A stretch of 64,000 nucleotides of DNA, taken from NCBI RefSeq assembly GCF_003460605.1, contig NZ_QTVN01000018.1:1-64000 (forward strand), given 5' to 3'. The translations under genes were made by a program, and so were the position numbers. This DNA comes from Ruminococcus sp. AF31-8BH. GTDB lineage: Bacteria; Bacillota; Clostridia; Lachnospirales; Lachnospiraceae. The notes beneath the pieces are model-generated. The model worked only from the letters and a program-made list of their open reading frames with translations, searched no databases and was not told the DNA's origin. Positions 8,979-17,725 of the stretch are shown here, piece after piece (positions within the stretch are counted from its first letter, which is position 1; each line of letters begins with the position of its first letter).

Positions 8979-9627
8979 ATTTCAAAATACCTGTGTGAAA
9001 ATAGAACACGTAACCAAAAGGTTCGGGGAAGATCTGGTATTAAAAGAAGTAAATCTTACCTTAAAGGTGGGACAGGTTTACGGCGTTGTAGGAAATAATG
9101 GCTCTGGCAAAACAGTACTTATGAAATGTATCTGCGGATTCCTTCCTGTTACCACAGGCACCATCCGTGTTTTCGGAAAAGAAATTGGTCGTGATGTAGA
9201 TTTTCCAGAAAGCCTTGGTGTCATCATTGAGACGCCTGGATTTCTTACCCAGTATACCGGTGTAAAGAACCTGGAAATACTGGCAGATATGAAAAGAATG
9301 ATTTCAAAGGCAGATATCCGCCTGATCCTAAAAAAAGTAGGACTGGATCCGGATATGAAAAAGCCGGTTGGAAAGTACTCTCTTGGAATGCGGCAACGCC
9401 TTGGGATTGCACAGGCCATTATGGAAGATCCTCGCTTCCTGATTCTGGATGAACCATTTAACGGTCTGGATAAACACGGCGTGGCAGAGATCAGGGAACT
9501 TTTGCTTGATTTAAAGGCAGCTGGAAAAACCATTTTATTGGCAAGCCATAATGATGAGGATATCCGGATTTTATGTGATCACGTATATGAGATGGATGGC
9601 GGAGTTTTAAGAGAAAGGACAGCCTGA
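8956..9627 (+). CDS. ABC transporter ATP-binding protein
   Basis: This 223-aa ATPase powers the transporter encoded just upstream. It has Walker A GNNGSGKT (about residues 46-53), a signature motif YSLGMRQRLG, Walker B FLILDEPFNGLD and the switch histidine in LLASHNDED. All catalytic parts are intact. The ribosome site GGGAGGTG (8941-8948) lies inside the end of the preceding permease gene. The short single-domain form fits exporters of antimicrobial peptides or immunity systems. The substrate is unknown. Confidence 0.92.
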   Translation: MEKWKKSEFQNTCVKIEHVTKRFGEDLVLKEVNLTLKVGQVYGVVGNNGSGKTVLMKCICGFLPVTTGTIRVFGKEIGRDVDFPESLGVIIETPGFLTQYTGVKNLEILADMKRMISKADIRLILKKVGLDPDMKKPVGKYSLGMRQRLGIAQAIMEDPRFLILDEPFNGLDKHGVAEIRELLLDLKAAGKTILLASHNDEDIRILCDHVYEMDGGVLRERTA

Positions 9628-9629
9628 AA

Positions 9630-10955
9630 ATGGGAAAAAAATTTGTGAAAACCACATTCGCAATATTAAGTTTCATGATGCTTCTGCCGACATCTGTTTT
9701 TGCAGAAGATGCAGGGAATATGGAAGCTGCTTTTGTGGGAGAGTCTGTTCTGGAAGCAGATCAGTCAGCTTCTTATAGTGATGCAGACAGTACATTGCCT
9801 TTTGAAGAGGAAAAAAACAATCCTACAGATGAGAAGATTCCGGAAACTGAGGAACAGACTCCTGAAAAAACGGATTCGGAAAATCAAAATTCTGACCTGG
9901 ATGGATTTATATCAGGAGACGCTTCTGCTGAGGACGAAAAGAAGACAATCCATGTCATAATAGAAAATGGAAATACTGATACAGATAATGGAACACAGAT
10001 TACAGATCCTGTTATAGATAGTGGGGATTATTCTGCTGGAGAGTATAGTGGAGGCGGTTCTTCTGCCAGCTCGTCTGGTGAGAAAATACTACATAAACCG
10101 CAGGTTCTTTTAGAGGATAACAATCTTTCCGGACAAAATCTAAAAGCAGGCTCTGTCACAGAAATGTCACTGACATTCCGGAATAAAAGCCGTAGCCAGA
10201 ATGTATTTGGTCTAAAGATTTCTATTTCTGCGGATACAAAGGGAATTGAATTTGAGAGAAACTCTTTTTATGTTCAGAGACTGACTCCAGGAGAAGCAAT
10301 TACCCTGAAGCAAAAGGTCACAATAGCAGAGGACTGTACTCCAGGTCAGGCAACAGTTTCTTTTTCTCTGGATTACGAAGATTCAAAGGCGACGGGAGCG
10401 ACAGGTACAGAAACGCTGTCCTTTCAGATCACTCAGCCGGCGCGTGCAAAACTGGAAGCTTCTGATATTCCTTCCGTTTTATATACCATGGATACGGTAG
10501 AAATTCCGGTGAAAGCAATGAATCTTGGAAGGGATAAGATATATAATGCAAGTGTCCGGCTGGAAGCAGACGGATTGAACCCAAAAGAGTCCGCTTTTTT
10601 AGGAACATTAGAAGCTGGAACCGCAGTACAGGGAAGTCTCCGTGTGTATGTAAAAGGAAAATCAGAAGAAGATGACGGTTCTTTTCCTGGCAGGATTACC
10701 GGAAAACTGATTCTTACTTATGAGGATGCAGCCGGCAATTCCTATGAGGAAAGTACAGAGTTTGAGTCTGAGATTAAAGAAGCTAAAATCCAGTCTTTAA
10801 AAATAGAGGATGACCAGGAAGAAACAAACAGCTGGTGGTATTCCGTTATTGCAGTTATTGCAGTACTGCTTGTTTCTGTGATTCTACTTCTTTTGGGTAA
10901 GCTTCATAAGAAAAACATACTTCTGGAAGAAACCAGAAAGGTGGATGCCCATTGA
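9630..10955 (+). CDS. Secreted, membrane-anchored Ig-like protein of the ABC operon
   Basis: The 441-aa protein has an N-terminal signal peptide (FAILSFMMLLPTSVFA), an acidic low-complexity stretch rich in E, D, S and T to about residue 150, and two beta-rich domains that resemble the CARDB/COG1361 class of S-layer-like extracellular domains. A C-terminal membrane anchor (YSVIAVIAVLLVSVILLLLG) has a short basic tail. It starts three bases after the ATPase stop. COG1361-like proteins are often coupled to MacB-type ABC transporters, which fits the next gene. Confidence 0.8.
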   Translation: MGKKFVKTTFAILSFMMLLPTSVFAEDAGNMEAAFVGESVLEADQSASYSDADSTLPFEEEKNNPTDEKIPETEEQTPEKTDSENQNSDLDGFISGDASAEDEKKTIHVIIENGNTDTDNGTQITDPVIDSGDYSAGEYSGGGSSASSSGEKILHKPQVLLEDNNLSGQNLKAGSVTEMSLTFRNKSRSQNVFGLKISISADTKGIEFERNSFYVQRLTPGEAITLKQKVTIAEDCTPGQATVSFSLDYEDSKATGATGTETLSFQITQPARAKLEASDIPSVLYTMDTVEIPVKAMNLGRDKIYNASVRLEADGLNPKESAFLGTLEAGTAVQGSLRVYVKGKSEEDDGSFPGRITGKLILTYEDAAGNSYEESTEFESEIKEAKIQSLKIEDDQEETNSWWYSVIAVIAVLLVSVILLLLGKLHKKNILLEETRKVDAH

Positions 10956-11653
10956 AAAAGAATAGAATAGATAGTTTTACCTGTTTTGTAGGTTTTCTTC
11001 TGATATTGGCATTATTTTTCTCTATAAAGCTTTTTGCAGGAATACAGGATGGGAAAAAACAATACTTGGCACTGGTTTCCCTTGGAGACCTTACTTATGA
11101 TGATGATTTTTTGAAAAAGGCAAAAAAAATAGAAGGGATAAAAGAGATATGGCCCGTTGTGGAAATTCCAGTAACCATCAAGATTGAAGATTATACGGAA
11201 ACAGCCACCTTTTTAGGAATAGATCTGAATGCGTTTGGAGAAAATCCAGAGCAGAATGATTTAGGAAATACACCGGTGTTGTTGCTTGGAAGTAAAGCAT
11301 TGCAAAACATGAAAGACTCAAATAATCATTCCATTTCAAAAAAACAACAGGAAAAATTCCTGCAAATGGGAGAAAATCTAACCATTTCTTATGCACTTGC
11401 TGGAAATACAAAAGAGCTTTCTGGCGCGGCAGATCATCTGGTATCCTTGACTGGGCACGAAGAAAATGAACAGCAAACTGTTTATCTTCCATGTAAAATA
11501 ACTGCCGTAACGGAAAATGAAGATATCTATATTCCTTTATCACAGGCGCAGGAGCTTTGCAGTGAGATGGGTGAGCCGCTTAAAATTACAAAAATTTATT
11601 TGAAAGTGAATGGAAAAATGAATCTGGAGAAGGCAAAAAAAATATTTGAATAA
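10952..11653 (+). CDS. MacB/FtsX-like periplasmic-core-domain protein lacking the C-terminal membrane part
   Basis: The protein has 233 aa. It begins with one membrane segment (FVGFLLILALFFSIKLFAG) and then an extracellular domain resembling the MacB periplasmic core domain, with the segments TATFLGIDLNAFG and VLLLGSKALQNM. A normal FtsX/MacB permease would continue into three more membrane helices. This one stops before them, so it is either a short specialised version or truncated. The TTG start overlaps the preceding stop (TTGA), and the ribosome site is AAAGGTGGA. It is the last gene of the operon. Confidence 0.7.
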   Translation: MKKNRIDSFTCFVGFLLILALFFSIKLFAGIQDGKKQYLALVSLGDLTYDDDFLKKAKKIEGIKEIWPVVEIPVTIKIEDYTETATFLGIDLNAFGENPEQNDLGNTPVLLLGSKALQNMKDSNNHSISKKQQEKFLQMGENLTISYALAGNTKELSGAADHLVSLTGHEENEQQTVYLPCKITAVTENEDIYIPLSQAQELCSEMGEPLKITKIYLKVNGKMNLEKAKKIFE

Positions 11654-11803
11654 GGTATTTTTGGAAAATTAATTGTATCAATCTATGGTATTCATTTGAC
11701 TAACTATTGTATTTTGTGCATGTTTTATGTAATTTTATCCATGTACTTATTTAAAAGAAAAGTATATACTTTATTCTTGTAAATAAAAGTATTTTATTCC
11801 CCT

Positions 11804-11845
11804 AAGGCTTGTTCCATTGTCTGCATGACAGGCAATGGAGGCCTT
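11804..11845. terminator. GC-containing hairpin downstream of the ABC operon
   Basis: AAGGC at 11804-11808 pairs with GCCTT at 11841-11845, TCCATTG (11813-11819) pairs with CAATGGA (11833-11839), and TGTC pairs with GACA inside. The stem is long but lacks a T-run on the plus strand, so it may be an mRNA 3' end stabiliser rather than a terminator. Confidence 0.5.
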
Positions 11846-11902
11846 CTTCCAACGTATTAATCATAATAAATTGGTATTTTTGTAAATTGTACCATATAAT
11901 GG

Positions 11903-11948
11903 AAAACTGTTAGATTGTGATCTTTTAGATACAATTTAGCAGTTTTTT
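11903..11948 (+). terminator. Intrinsic terminator
   Basis: A 16-base arm at 11903-11918 pairs with 11931-11946, allowing two G-U pairs. The 3' arm runs into six T's. It is a convincing terminator for plus-strand transcripts leaving the ABC operon. Confidence 0.7.
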
Positions 11949-11994
11949 ATATGATGGAAATCCAATACAAAAAACCACTTTTTCATGCTATACT

Positions 11995-12250
11995 TCATTT
12001 ATGAATTATAGCAAGATCAACACCAATAAAAAGGTCTGGGCAATCTTGCTTAATTTGATATTGTAGGGAAGTCAAATGCAATGCGGTACTTCCGTATTTG
12101 CCACTCTGAAAACCTTTGAGCCCTCGCTCCGTCATATAATTAAACAATTCGCCTTGCTGTATTTTCTGCAAAGTTCGTTGTAGGTAATGCGATTTTTTTA
12201 TTCAAAAACAATACCCACTCTTGTTTCCGTTTTGGGAAAGAATGTAATTT
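11995..12250 (-). pseudogene. C-terminal remnant of an unrecognised minus-strand gene
   Basis: Read on the minus strand, 12201 down to the stop at 11995-11997 gives 68 codons of natural-looking protein with the segments LQKIQQGELFNYMTERGLKG and YGSTALHLTSLQYQIKQ. Upstream, another frame continues sensibly (FPKRKQEWVLFLNKKI), so one frameshift separates the two parts. I do not recognise the family. There is no start or ribosome site, so it is a leftover from a deleted gene. Confidence 0.45.
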
Positions 12251-12401
12251 ATAGTAAATGAGTAGAAATTGCGATTGTTTTTTGGTACAATATATTGATT
12301 AGTAGTGAAATAGCTGGCGGGATTTATGCGTAAGAGTGAAACTTTTATCCTGCCTTAGCCGAAGATATCCCAGACTTTGTTCGGGAAAAGAGTGTGAATA
12401 T

Positions 12402-13249
12402 ATGGTAAAAATTATTTCAGACAGTACCTGCGACCTTTCACAGGAATTATTGCGAAAATATGAGATTGACATTCTTCCGCTTCATATTCTTCTGGGTGAT
12501 AAAGAATATGAAGATGGAAAAAACATTACTCCGGATCAGATCTATGCCTGGTCTGATGCAAACAAGACAACACCTAAAACTTCTGCACCTGCCCTGGCAG
12601 ATGCCATGGAGCTTTTTCGCCCCTATGCAGAGGCTGGAAGGGAAATTGTCTGCTTTTCTATTTCAGCAGGTATGTCCACTTCTGGAAATGTGATGCGCCT
12701 TGCTGCTGAAGAACTGGGGGCTTCTGACCGAATAAAAGTAATCGATTCTGCAAACCTTTCTACCGGTATCGGCCTTCTTGTAGTAGAAGCTGCAATTATG
12801 GCAAAGAATAACCGGACAGCTTCCCAGATTGTTTCTGAGATAGAGAAGTTAAAACCAAATGTGAGAGCAAGCTTTGTGGTAGATACCCTTACTTATTTAT
12901 ACCGTGGCGGACGCTGCAATGCAGTAGCGGCTATGGCCGGAGGTGTTTTAAAACTGCATCCCAGGATTGTAGTGGAAGATGGTGCAATGAATGCATCTAA
13001 GAAATACCGTGGAAAAATTGCTTCTGTTGTCATGAACTATGTAAAAGATATGGAAAAAGATTTAAAAAAGCGAGACCTGAACGCGTATTTATAACACATC
13101 CTGGCTGTGAACAGGAAACTGTAGAAAAAGTGAGGGCTTATCTGAAAGAACTTGACATTTTTGATGAGATACTGGAAACCAGGGCTGGCGGTGTTGTATC
13201 AAGTCATTGCGGACCTGGTACGCTAAGTGTTTTGTATATTGCAAAATAA
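12402..13249 (+). pseudogene. degV: DegV family fatty-acid-binding protein, frameshifted near the C-terminus
   Basis: DegV proteins bind fatty acids and feed them to the FakA kinase. The reading frame from the ATG at 12402 has the family start MVKIISDSTCDLS, the ATPKTSAPA-like segment (TTPKTSAPALAD), IDSANLSTG and TLTYLYRGGRC. It runs out at a TAA at 13092-13094. The missing end continues at once in another frame (RVFITHPGCEQET to GGVVSSHCGPGTLSVLYIAK) up to 13249. One base has been lost near 13080-13082. The last 55 residues help form the lipid pocket, so the short product is probably inactive, unless this is a sequencing error. Confidence 0.85.
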
Positions 13250-13291
13250 AGAATGCATTGCGATATCTGCTATATGCTTCATTACTATAAA

Positions 13292-13363
13292 CCCGCAGTA
13301 ACACGAATATATTTCGTATTTACAGAAGCACTGGAAGAAAATGGTATTCTGACTCCGAAATAA
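13292..13363 (+). pseudogene. Tail remnant of an anti-sigma-type gene like the one at 15888
   Basis: The last codons here read YFVFTEALEENGILTPK and stop. They match the end of the 390-aa protein at 15888-17060 (YSIFTGTLEENDILTQ), and the similarity continues past the stop in the bases AATAATAAAAA and CAGGA. This is the last trace of a second sigma/anti-sigma pair that once sat upstream. Confidence 0.6.
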
Positions 13364-13395
13364 TAAAAAACAGGACAGCAAAGGAGAACAAGCCT

Positions 13396-13635
13396 ATGCC
13401 AACATTAACAATCATTATATCACTCATTATTTTAGCCGTTTACATTTTCTTACTGGTTGCTAATAAAAGTAATCCAAAAACAAATGGAATGCTGATGGTT
13501 GTACAGGGAGCTTTATGGACTGTGATCGCAGTAAGCAACTGGGCTGAGAATACGGTTGTAAACCGGAGTTGTTACATTATAGTAATTGTTTTATCGTTTA
13601 TCTGTGGAATCCGGGAGCTTATTAAGCAGCATTAA
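13396..13635 (+). CDS. Small membrane protein of unknown function
   Basis: The 79-aa protein has two or three hydrophobic segments: IIISLIILAVYIFLLVA, MVVQGALWTVIAVS and CYIIVIVLSFICGI. An AAAGGAGAA ribosome site precedes it. I do not recognise the family. It follows the remnant of an anti-sigma-type gene, the same relative position as the membrane-protein fragment at 17092, so it may once have belonged to a sigma-factor operon. Confidence 0.65.
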   Translation: MPTLTIIISLIILAVYIFLLVANKSNPKTNGMLMVVQGALWTVIAVSNWAENTVVNRSCYIIVIVLSFICGIRELIKQH

Positions 13636-13681
13636 AAAATGAGAATGGCTAAAACTGTTCCTTTAGGTGGAGATGTTAAAA

Positions 13682-14080
13682 ATGATTCATGATTTAATGT
13701 ACATTGAACTTAAAACGGGATATTCAGATGATGGTCCGGCATGGATCGGATATGTGAAAACTTCAAAGAGTAAGAAAACAATCTATTTTAATAACCATGC
13801 TTTTCAAAAATATAATGGCAATTATTCCAATTATATAGATATTGAGAATGGCGACGAATATTGGATTTCCGGGTTGAAGAAGAAAGAGAGTAATCGTCAT
13901 TGGGATGGGCATGGAAAAATCATGATCGACCGCAGAGCTGTTAAGGAATATCTTTCTCTGATTGGGGAAAAATCGCTACCGTTAAATTTATTTGAAGTGA
14001 CTGATATTGAAGATAAATTCCCGATTGAAAGGGTAAATCGGATGTTGAACCCAAAGATTGATAATTTTCAATGTCCATAA
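13682..14080 (+). CDS. Hypothetical protein with an immunity-protein-like look
   Basis: This 132-aa soluble protein has no membrane segment or cysteine-rich site. It contains PAWIGYVKTSKSKKTIYFN and EYWISGLKKKESNRHWDGHG, patterns seen in small single-copy accessory proteins of gut Firmicutes. I chose the ATG at 13682 because AGGTGGAG lies at 13665-13672; a GTG at 13667 would sit inside that site. It stands alone in a region rich in gene remnants. A role as an immunity protein is only a guess. Confidence 0.6.
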   Translation: MIHDLMYIELKTGYSDDGPAWIGYVKTSKSKKTIYFNNHAFQKYNGNYSNYIDIENGDEYWISGLKKKESNRHWDGHGKIMIDRRAVKEYLSLIGEKSLPLNLFEVTDIEDKFPIERVNRMLNPKIDNFQCP

Positions 14081-14216
14081 AGCAACTTTTGATGTTGAAA
14101 GTATCTTTGAATATCGTAGACATACAATGTCTGGTTGAAAATTCGTGGATTCTCATTTTATGTCGTGGTAATTTTGTTACATATTGGTAAACTGTAAGTG
14201 GAAGAGAGGTAGAGAC

Positions 14217-15167
14217 ATGGACACAAAAAAGATCGGAGCCTTTTTAAAGCAATGTCGTAAGGAAAAAAATCTGACACAAGAGCAGCTTGCTGAGAAATTC
14301 AGAGTGTCTGCAAGAACAGTTTCCAGATGGGAAACAGGAACAAATATGCCAGATCTTAGCATACTTGTTGAGCTTGCTGAATATTACGATGTTGAAATGA
14401 GAGAACTCTTGGATGGAGAAAGGAGCCAGGCTATGAATAAAGAGATGAGAGAAACTTTGGACAAAGTTGCAATGTATGAAGAATGGACAAAACGAAAAGC
14501 ACTACAGGCTGGAAATCTTGCCTTTGCATCAATGTTTGTGATTGGTGTAATGGCAATTATTATTCAAATGTTATTGACAATAAATATTCGTTTTATTTTA
14601 GGAGAGACAGTAAGTGTTTTAGCCGGAGGAATCCTGTATGCAGCTATTATGATATACAATGGAATATGGGATAAATGTTTGCCCCAAAATACTACTGTAT
14701 GGAGGGATTTTCTTACCAGCGTATTATGTTCAGGAATTTTTGCTTTCCTCTATGGCGTATGCTTGTTAAGAATGGGAGCTACAGAAACACAGATAACACG
14801 ATTAGCTTTTGAATTTTGGATTGGTATTACTATTGTCGCATTTATTATTCTTAGAATTCTGACATTTATCAATCGAAAAAAGAAACAAAATCCAACAAAT
14901 ACTCAAAATATAAAAGAAATTTCACCATTATCTAAGATGGAATATATCAAGATTTACAATGCACAAAATATGATAGAAACGGAACAACTCATGGAAATGT
15001 TAAGACAAAATGGAATAATGGCTTTTTCACAGGAGGCAAGTGCGAATGTTGCGATGCATGGGGCACCTGGCTTTGGAATATATGGAATGGATATATTCGT
15101 AAAAACTGATGATGCAGAAAATGCAGTAGAGCTGATTAAGGAGATTCGAAATCAAGAAAAGCAGTAG
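14217..15167 (+). CDS. XRE-family regulator with membrane helices and a DUF2007-like tail
   Basis: This 316-aa protein has an N-terminal helix-turn-helix (residues 4-60; LTQEQLAEKFRVSARTVSRWE). A cytoplasmic linker leads to four hydrophobic segments between about 100 and 230, and the C-terminal domain resembles DUF2007 (MEYIKIYNAQNMIETEQLM, then GIYGMDIFVKTDDAENAVELI). It is probably a membrane-tethered repressor that senses something at the membrane. The start is set by AGAGAGGTAG at 14202-14211. Its transcript ends at the hairpin at 15214-15240. Confidence 0.8.
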   Translation: MDTKKIGAFLKQCRKEKNLTQEQLAEKFRVSARTVSRWETGTNMPDLSILVELAEYYDVEMRELLDGERSQAMNKEMRETLDKVAMYEEWTKRKALQAGNLAFASMFVIGVMAIIIQMLLTINIRFILGETVSVLAGGILYAAIMIYNGIWDKCLPQNTTVWRDFLTSVLCSGIFAFLYGVCLLRMGATETQITRLAFEFWIGITIVAFIILRILTFINRKKKQNPTNTQNIKEISPLSKMEYIKIYNAQNMIETEQLMEMLRQNGIMAFSQEASANVAMHGAPGFGIYGMDIFVKTDDAENAVELIKEIRNQEKQ

Positions 15168-15213
15168 AAAATTGGTATTCTTGATAAAAAAAATTGGATT
15201 CAGATGACAAAAG

Positions 15214-15240
15214 GAGAATGGCTAAAGCTGTTCTCTTTTT
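15214..15240 (+). terminator. Terminator after the XRE regulator
   Basis: GAGAATGGCT (15214-15223) pairs with AGCTGTTCTC (15226-15235) through two G-U pairs and is followed by six T's. A near-copy of the stem lies at 13640-13662, upstream of the 132-aa gene, without the T-run. Confidence 0.65.
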
Positions 15241-15336
15241 TCTATGCTATAATTCAAAAAAAATATAAATTTTTTGAGACGCTCATCAAAAAAAGACGAC
15301 TTTATAATTGAGAACATTTTTGAGGAGGGGAATATC

Positions 15337-15891
15337 ATAGACGATAAAAAAATCATAGAACTCTATTTTGAAAGAAACGAGCAGGCAATTAAGGAAACAG
15401 ATATAAAATATGGAAAACTTTGTCATAAAATTGCCTATAATATCCTAAATAACCTCCAGGATTCGGAAGAGTGTGTGAATGACACATATTTAGGAGTGTG
15501 GAACAAAATTCCACCTACAAGGCCGGATAACTTTAAGGCTTATATTTCCAAAATTGTCAGAAGTATTTCCATAGATAAATTTAGAAAACAAAAAGCTAAA
15601 AAACGATCCGCTGATATGGTTATGGCATTGGATGAACTTGCAGATATACTGCCAGATGAAAGGTATGCTCCGAGCAGGAATGACGAAGAGATTGGAAAAT
15701 CAATCAGTATTTTTCTTAATAAACAAAAAGAAGTGGTCCGGAGAGTGTTTCATCTAAAATATTTTTATTTTGAATCTAACATAGCTATTGCAGAGAGATG
15801 TGGTTTTACTGAACGCAAAGTAACACATATGCTAGCTCACACCAGAGCCCAATTAAAAGAATATCTGATCAAGGAGGAAATCTATCTATGA
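15337..15891 (+). CDS. RNA polymerase sigma-70 family (ECF-type) factor with a non-standard start
   Basis: This is a roughly 184-aa sigma factor. Region 2 has AYNILNNLQDSEECVNDTYL and IPPTRPDNFKAYISKIVR followed by DKFRKQKAKKRSAD; region 4 ends with FTERKVTHMLAHTRAQLKEY. Homologs start just where this sequence reads ATA (15337), six bases after a strong GAGGAGGGG (15322-15330). A TTG at 15274 would add 21 residues but has no ribosome site. Either the ATG has mutated to ATA or the rare codon is used. The gene overlaps its membrane partner by four bases. Confidence 0.8.
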   Translation: MDDKKIIELYFERNEQAIKETDIKYGKLCHKIAYNILNNLQDSEECVNDTYLGVWNKIPPTRPDNFKAYISKIVRSISIDKFRKQKAKKRSADMVMALDELADILPDERYAPSRNDEEIGKSISIFLNKQKEVVRRVFHLKYFYFESNIAIAERCGFTERKVTHMLAHTRAQLKEYLIKEEIYL

Positions 15892-17060
15892 ACATACCCA
15901 AAATTGCAGATGCCATTGGTTATATTGATAATGAGCTTATCACTGCTACACTGGAAGCACCGCCAAAGAAAAGGCATAATCCTGTAATGAAATGGATGAC
16001 GGCTGCGGCTTGTCTTACCCTATTTGTAATCGCAGGTATTTTGATTCCGCATCTTTTAAAGAATGACGCAACAGCTGAAAGCAAATATAAATATCATGTT
16101 TCTAAAACAGAACGAGCCATAGAATGGCCATGGAAATACAAGACTGCAGCTGAAAAGTATCCTGCTATTAAGTTTAATGGAAAACAGTTTACCGTAAAAA
16201 GCCAGAATCCAATCCACACAGATGCACTAGGGGATGAGATTGGCTCCTGTATAGCAGAAGGCCTTGATCCTGATACCGAAAAAAAATATACGGAAACATT
16301 TGAGGTGCGGAAGATTCATGGAATATCAGAAGAACTGATGATTGCTGCAGGGAATGAAGACGGATTTTATGTTTATGCAGCTGATGAAAGCACTGCTCCA
16401 GATACTTTAGGGAAGTTGCTGGAACTGTATGGTCTTTCTCAAAATATAGAATTAAACTACGTGACAAAATGTGAAAATTATGAGGAAAAAGAGGAACTTT
16501 TGCTGGATAATGATGATGAGATCTGGCAGATCCTTGCGGGCCGCAGTGATGCAAAACTTGATAATACAAGTGATTTCTTTGAAAGAGAGAACCGTATTTA
16601 TCTCGCTTTCACTGCAACCTCGGAAACGCTGGGTGTTTATAACCGGGTGATCTACATTTCTGAAGACGGCTATTTCGCAACCAATATTTTAGACTATGAA
16701 TACAGCTATTTCATTGGAAAAGAAGCAGCAGGACAAATCATCCGTTACGTACAAAAGCATTCCACGGAAACAAAATCCAGCAGCAGTGCGCCAACCATAT
16801 CCGGAACTGTCACGGAAATTGGAAATGGATATATGATAGTTGATAATACAGCTTTATGTAGGAACCCCAAAGCCGGAAAAGAATATAAGGTATATACAGA
16901 TGACATAAGGGTAAAAAGATGGAGTGAAAGTGGGGAGATCAAGACAGGAGATCTTGTAGCGGTTGAATATGAAGGGAAAATTTCCGACAGCTGCGAGATA
17001 ACGGGAGCATATTCCATATTTACAGGAACGCTTGAAGAAAATGATATTCTAACTCAGTAA
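15888..17060 (+). CDS. Membrane-anchored partner (anti-sigma-like) of the ECF sigma factor
   Basis: The 390-aa protein has a cytoplasmic N-terminus of about 35 residues (IADAIGYIDNELITATLEAP), one membrane helix (MKWMTAAACLTLFVIAGILI) and a large extracytoplasmic region. This is the layout of anti-sigma factors, and the gene starts inside the stop codon of the sigma factor (ATGA). The external part ends with a small OB-like domain (ISGTVTEIGNGYMIVDN to LVAVEYEGKI). A remnant of a second copy of this family is at 13292-13363. Its signal is unknown. Confidence 0.8.
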   Translation: MNIPKIADAIGYIDNELITATLEAPPKKRHNPVMKWMTAAACLTLFVIAGILIPHLLKNDATAESKYKYHVSKTERAIEWPWKYKTAAEKYPAIKFNGKQFTVKSQNPIHTDALGDEIGSCIAEGLDPDTEKKYTETFEVRKIHGISEELMIAAGNEDGFYVYAADESTAPDTLGKLLELYGLSQNIELNYVTKCENYEEKEELLLDNDDEIWQILAGRSDAKLDNTSDFFERENRIYLAFTATSETLGVYNRVIYISEDGYFATNILDYEYSYFIGKEAAGQIIRYVQKHSTETKSSSSAPTISGTVTEIGNGYMIVDNTALCRNPKAGKEYKVYTDDIRVKRWSESGEIKTGDLVAVEYEGKISDSCEITGAYSIFTGTLEENDILTQ

Positions 17061-17091
17061 TAATAAAAACAGGAAAAGGAAGGATACTGGC

Positions 17092-17493
17092 TTGAATGCG
17101 AAACGAATTTATTTGATAAAGATTGCCCCGGTTGTTTTATTGGCAGGCACTGCTTACTGGCTCCCGGGTTCTGATTTCTTTACATTTTTAACCTAGTGGG
17201 AGATGCTGTTTCTGTTGGGACTGGTATTTATGCCGGTAACATCCAGGATGTTTCGAGGATTTGATGATAATGGCTGGATGTTTTCCAAGGTACTGGCGGT
17301 TGCGGTATGCGGATATGCGCAATGGCTGCTGGCTTGTCTGAAGATCACTCCATTTACAGGAATCACCTGTGTGATTCTCACGGTTATCTGCTGCCTTGGA
17401 AGTCTTTTATATGGAATCAAATGTAAGAACAGGTTCCCGGATTCACTTCCCTGGAAACAGGCAGCTCTGGTCTACCGGAAAGAGATTCTTTTG
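17092..17493 (+). pseudogene. N-terminal fragment of a DUF2298-like polytopic membrane protein
   Basis: The frame from TTG 17092 gives three membrane segments (IAPVVLLAGTAYWL, MLFLLGLVFMPVTSRMF, ITCVILTVICCLGSLLYG) with the motif FRGFDDNGWMFSK, as in DUF2298/YYY-domain membrane proteins, which normally exceed 600 residues. An in-frame TAG lies at 17194-17196, and the similarity ends at about 17493, where a different gene begins in the same frame. It is a doubly broken relic. Confidence 0.6.
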
Positions 17494-17649
17494 ATGAATA
17501 CAAAAACAGAGGGGAACACATTTACAAAGAAAATCGGTCAGACGGTCTATGTTGTCCGTTATCATTTTAATGAAGATTCAAAGGAAACAATGCAGGAGAA
17601 GATTAACCGGATGCTGGTTACAGAAGTAAGCCGAATGGCAATGTATTAA
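17494..17649 (+). CDS. TnpW-like small transposon-encoded protein
   Basis: The 51 codons from the ATG at 17494 read like TnpW, a small protein of Tn4451/Tn1549-type elements. The diagnostic stretch is KIGQTVYVVRYHFNEDSKET, followed by a helical tail. It is fused in frame to the DUF2298-like relic, so it was probably left by a past mobile-element insertion or deletion. GGAAAGAG at 17477-17484 could serve as a ribosome site. The function of TnpW is not established. Confidence 0.5.
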   Translation: MNTKTEGNTFTKKIGQTVYVVRYHFNEDSKETMQEKINRMLVTEVSRMAMY

Positions 17650-17665
17650 AATTAGGTGGATGTAA

Positions 17666-17693
17666 TTGAAGAAAAAATATGATATCCTATAAG
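17666..17693 (+). promoter_or_regulatory. Promoter of the DUF3784 gene
   Basis: TTGAAG (17666-17671) and TATAAG (17688-17693) are separated by 16 bases, and the ribosome site AAGGAGGAG follows at 17711-17719. Confidence 0.5.
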
Positions 17694-17725
17694 TAACAAA
17701 ACAGAATTTAAGGAGGAGTCTGTAA

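Larger units (their letters stand above)
11654..12401. other. 748-bp stretch with hairpins and a minus-strand gene remnant
   Basis: No intact gene is visible. The first 300 bases hold two strong hairpins (listed separately) and AT-rich spacer. Bases 11995-12250 contain a degraded minus-strand coding remnant. The last 140 bases precede degV and have a weak promoter-like pair, TTGCGA (12269) and TATATT (12291), with a 16-base spacer. Confidence 0.5.

Noticed and set aside
12336..12401. Upstream start for DegV adding 22 residues
   Set aside because: The extra residues (LSCLSRRYPRLCSGKE) do not match the family, whose proteins begin at the MVKIISDST segment at 12402.
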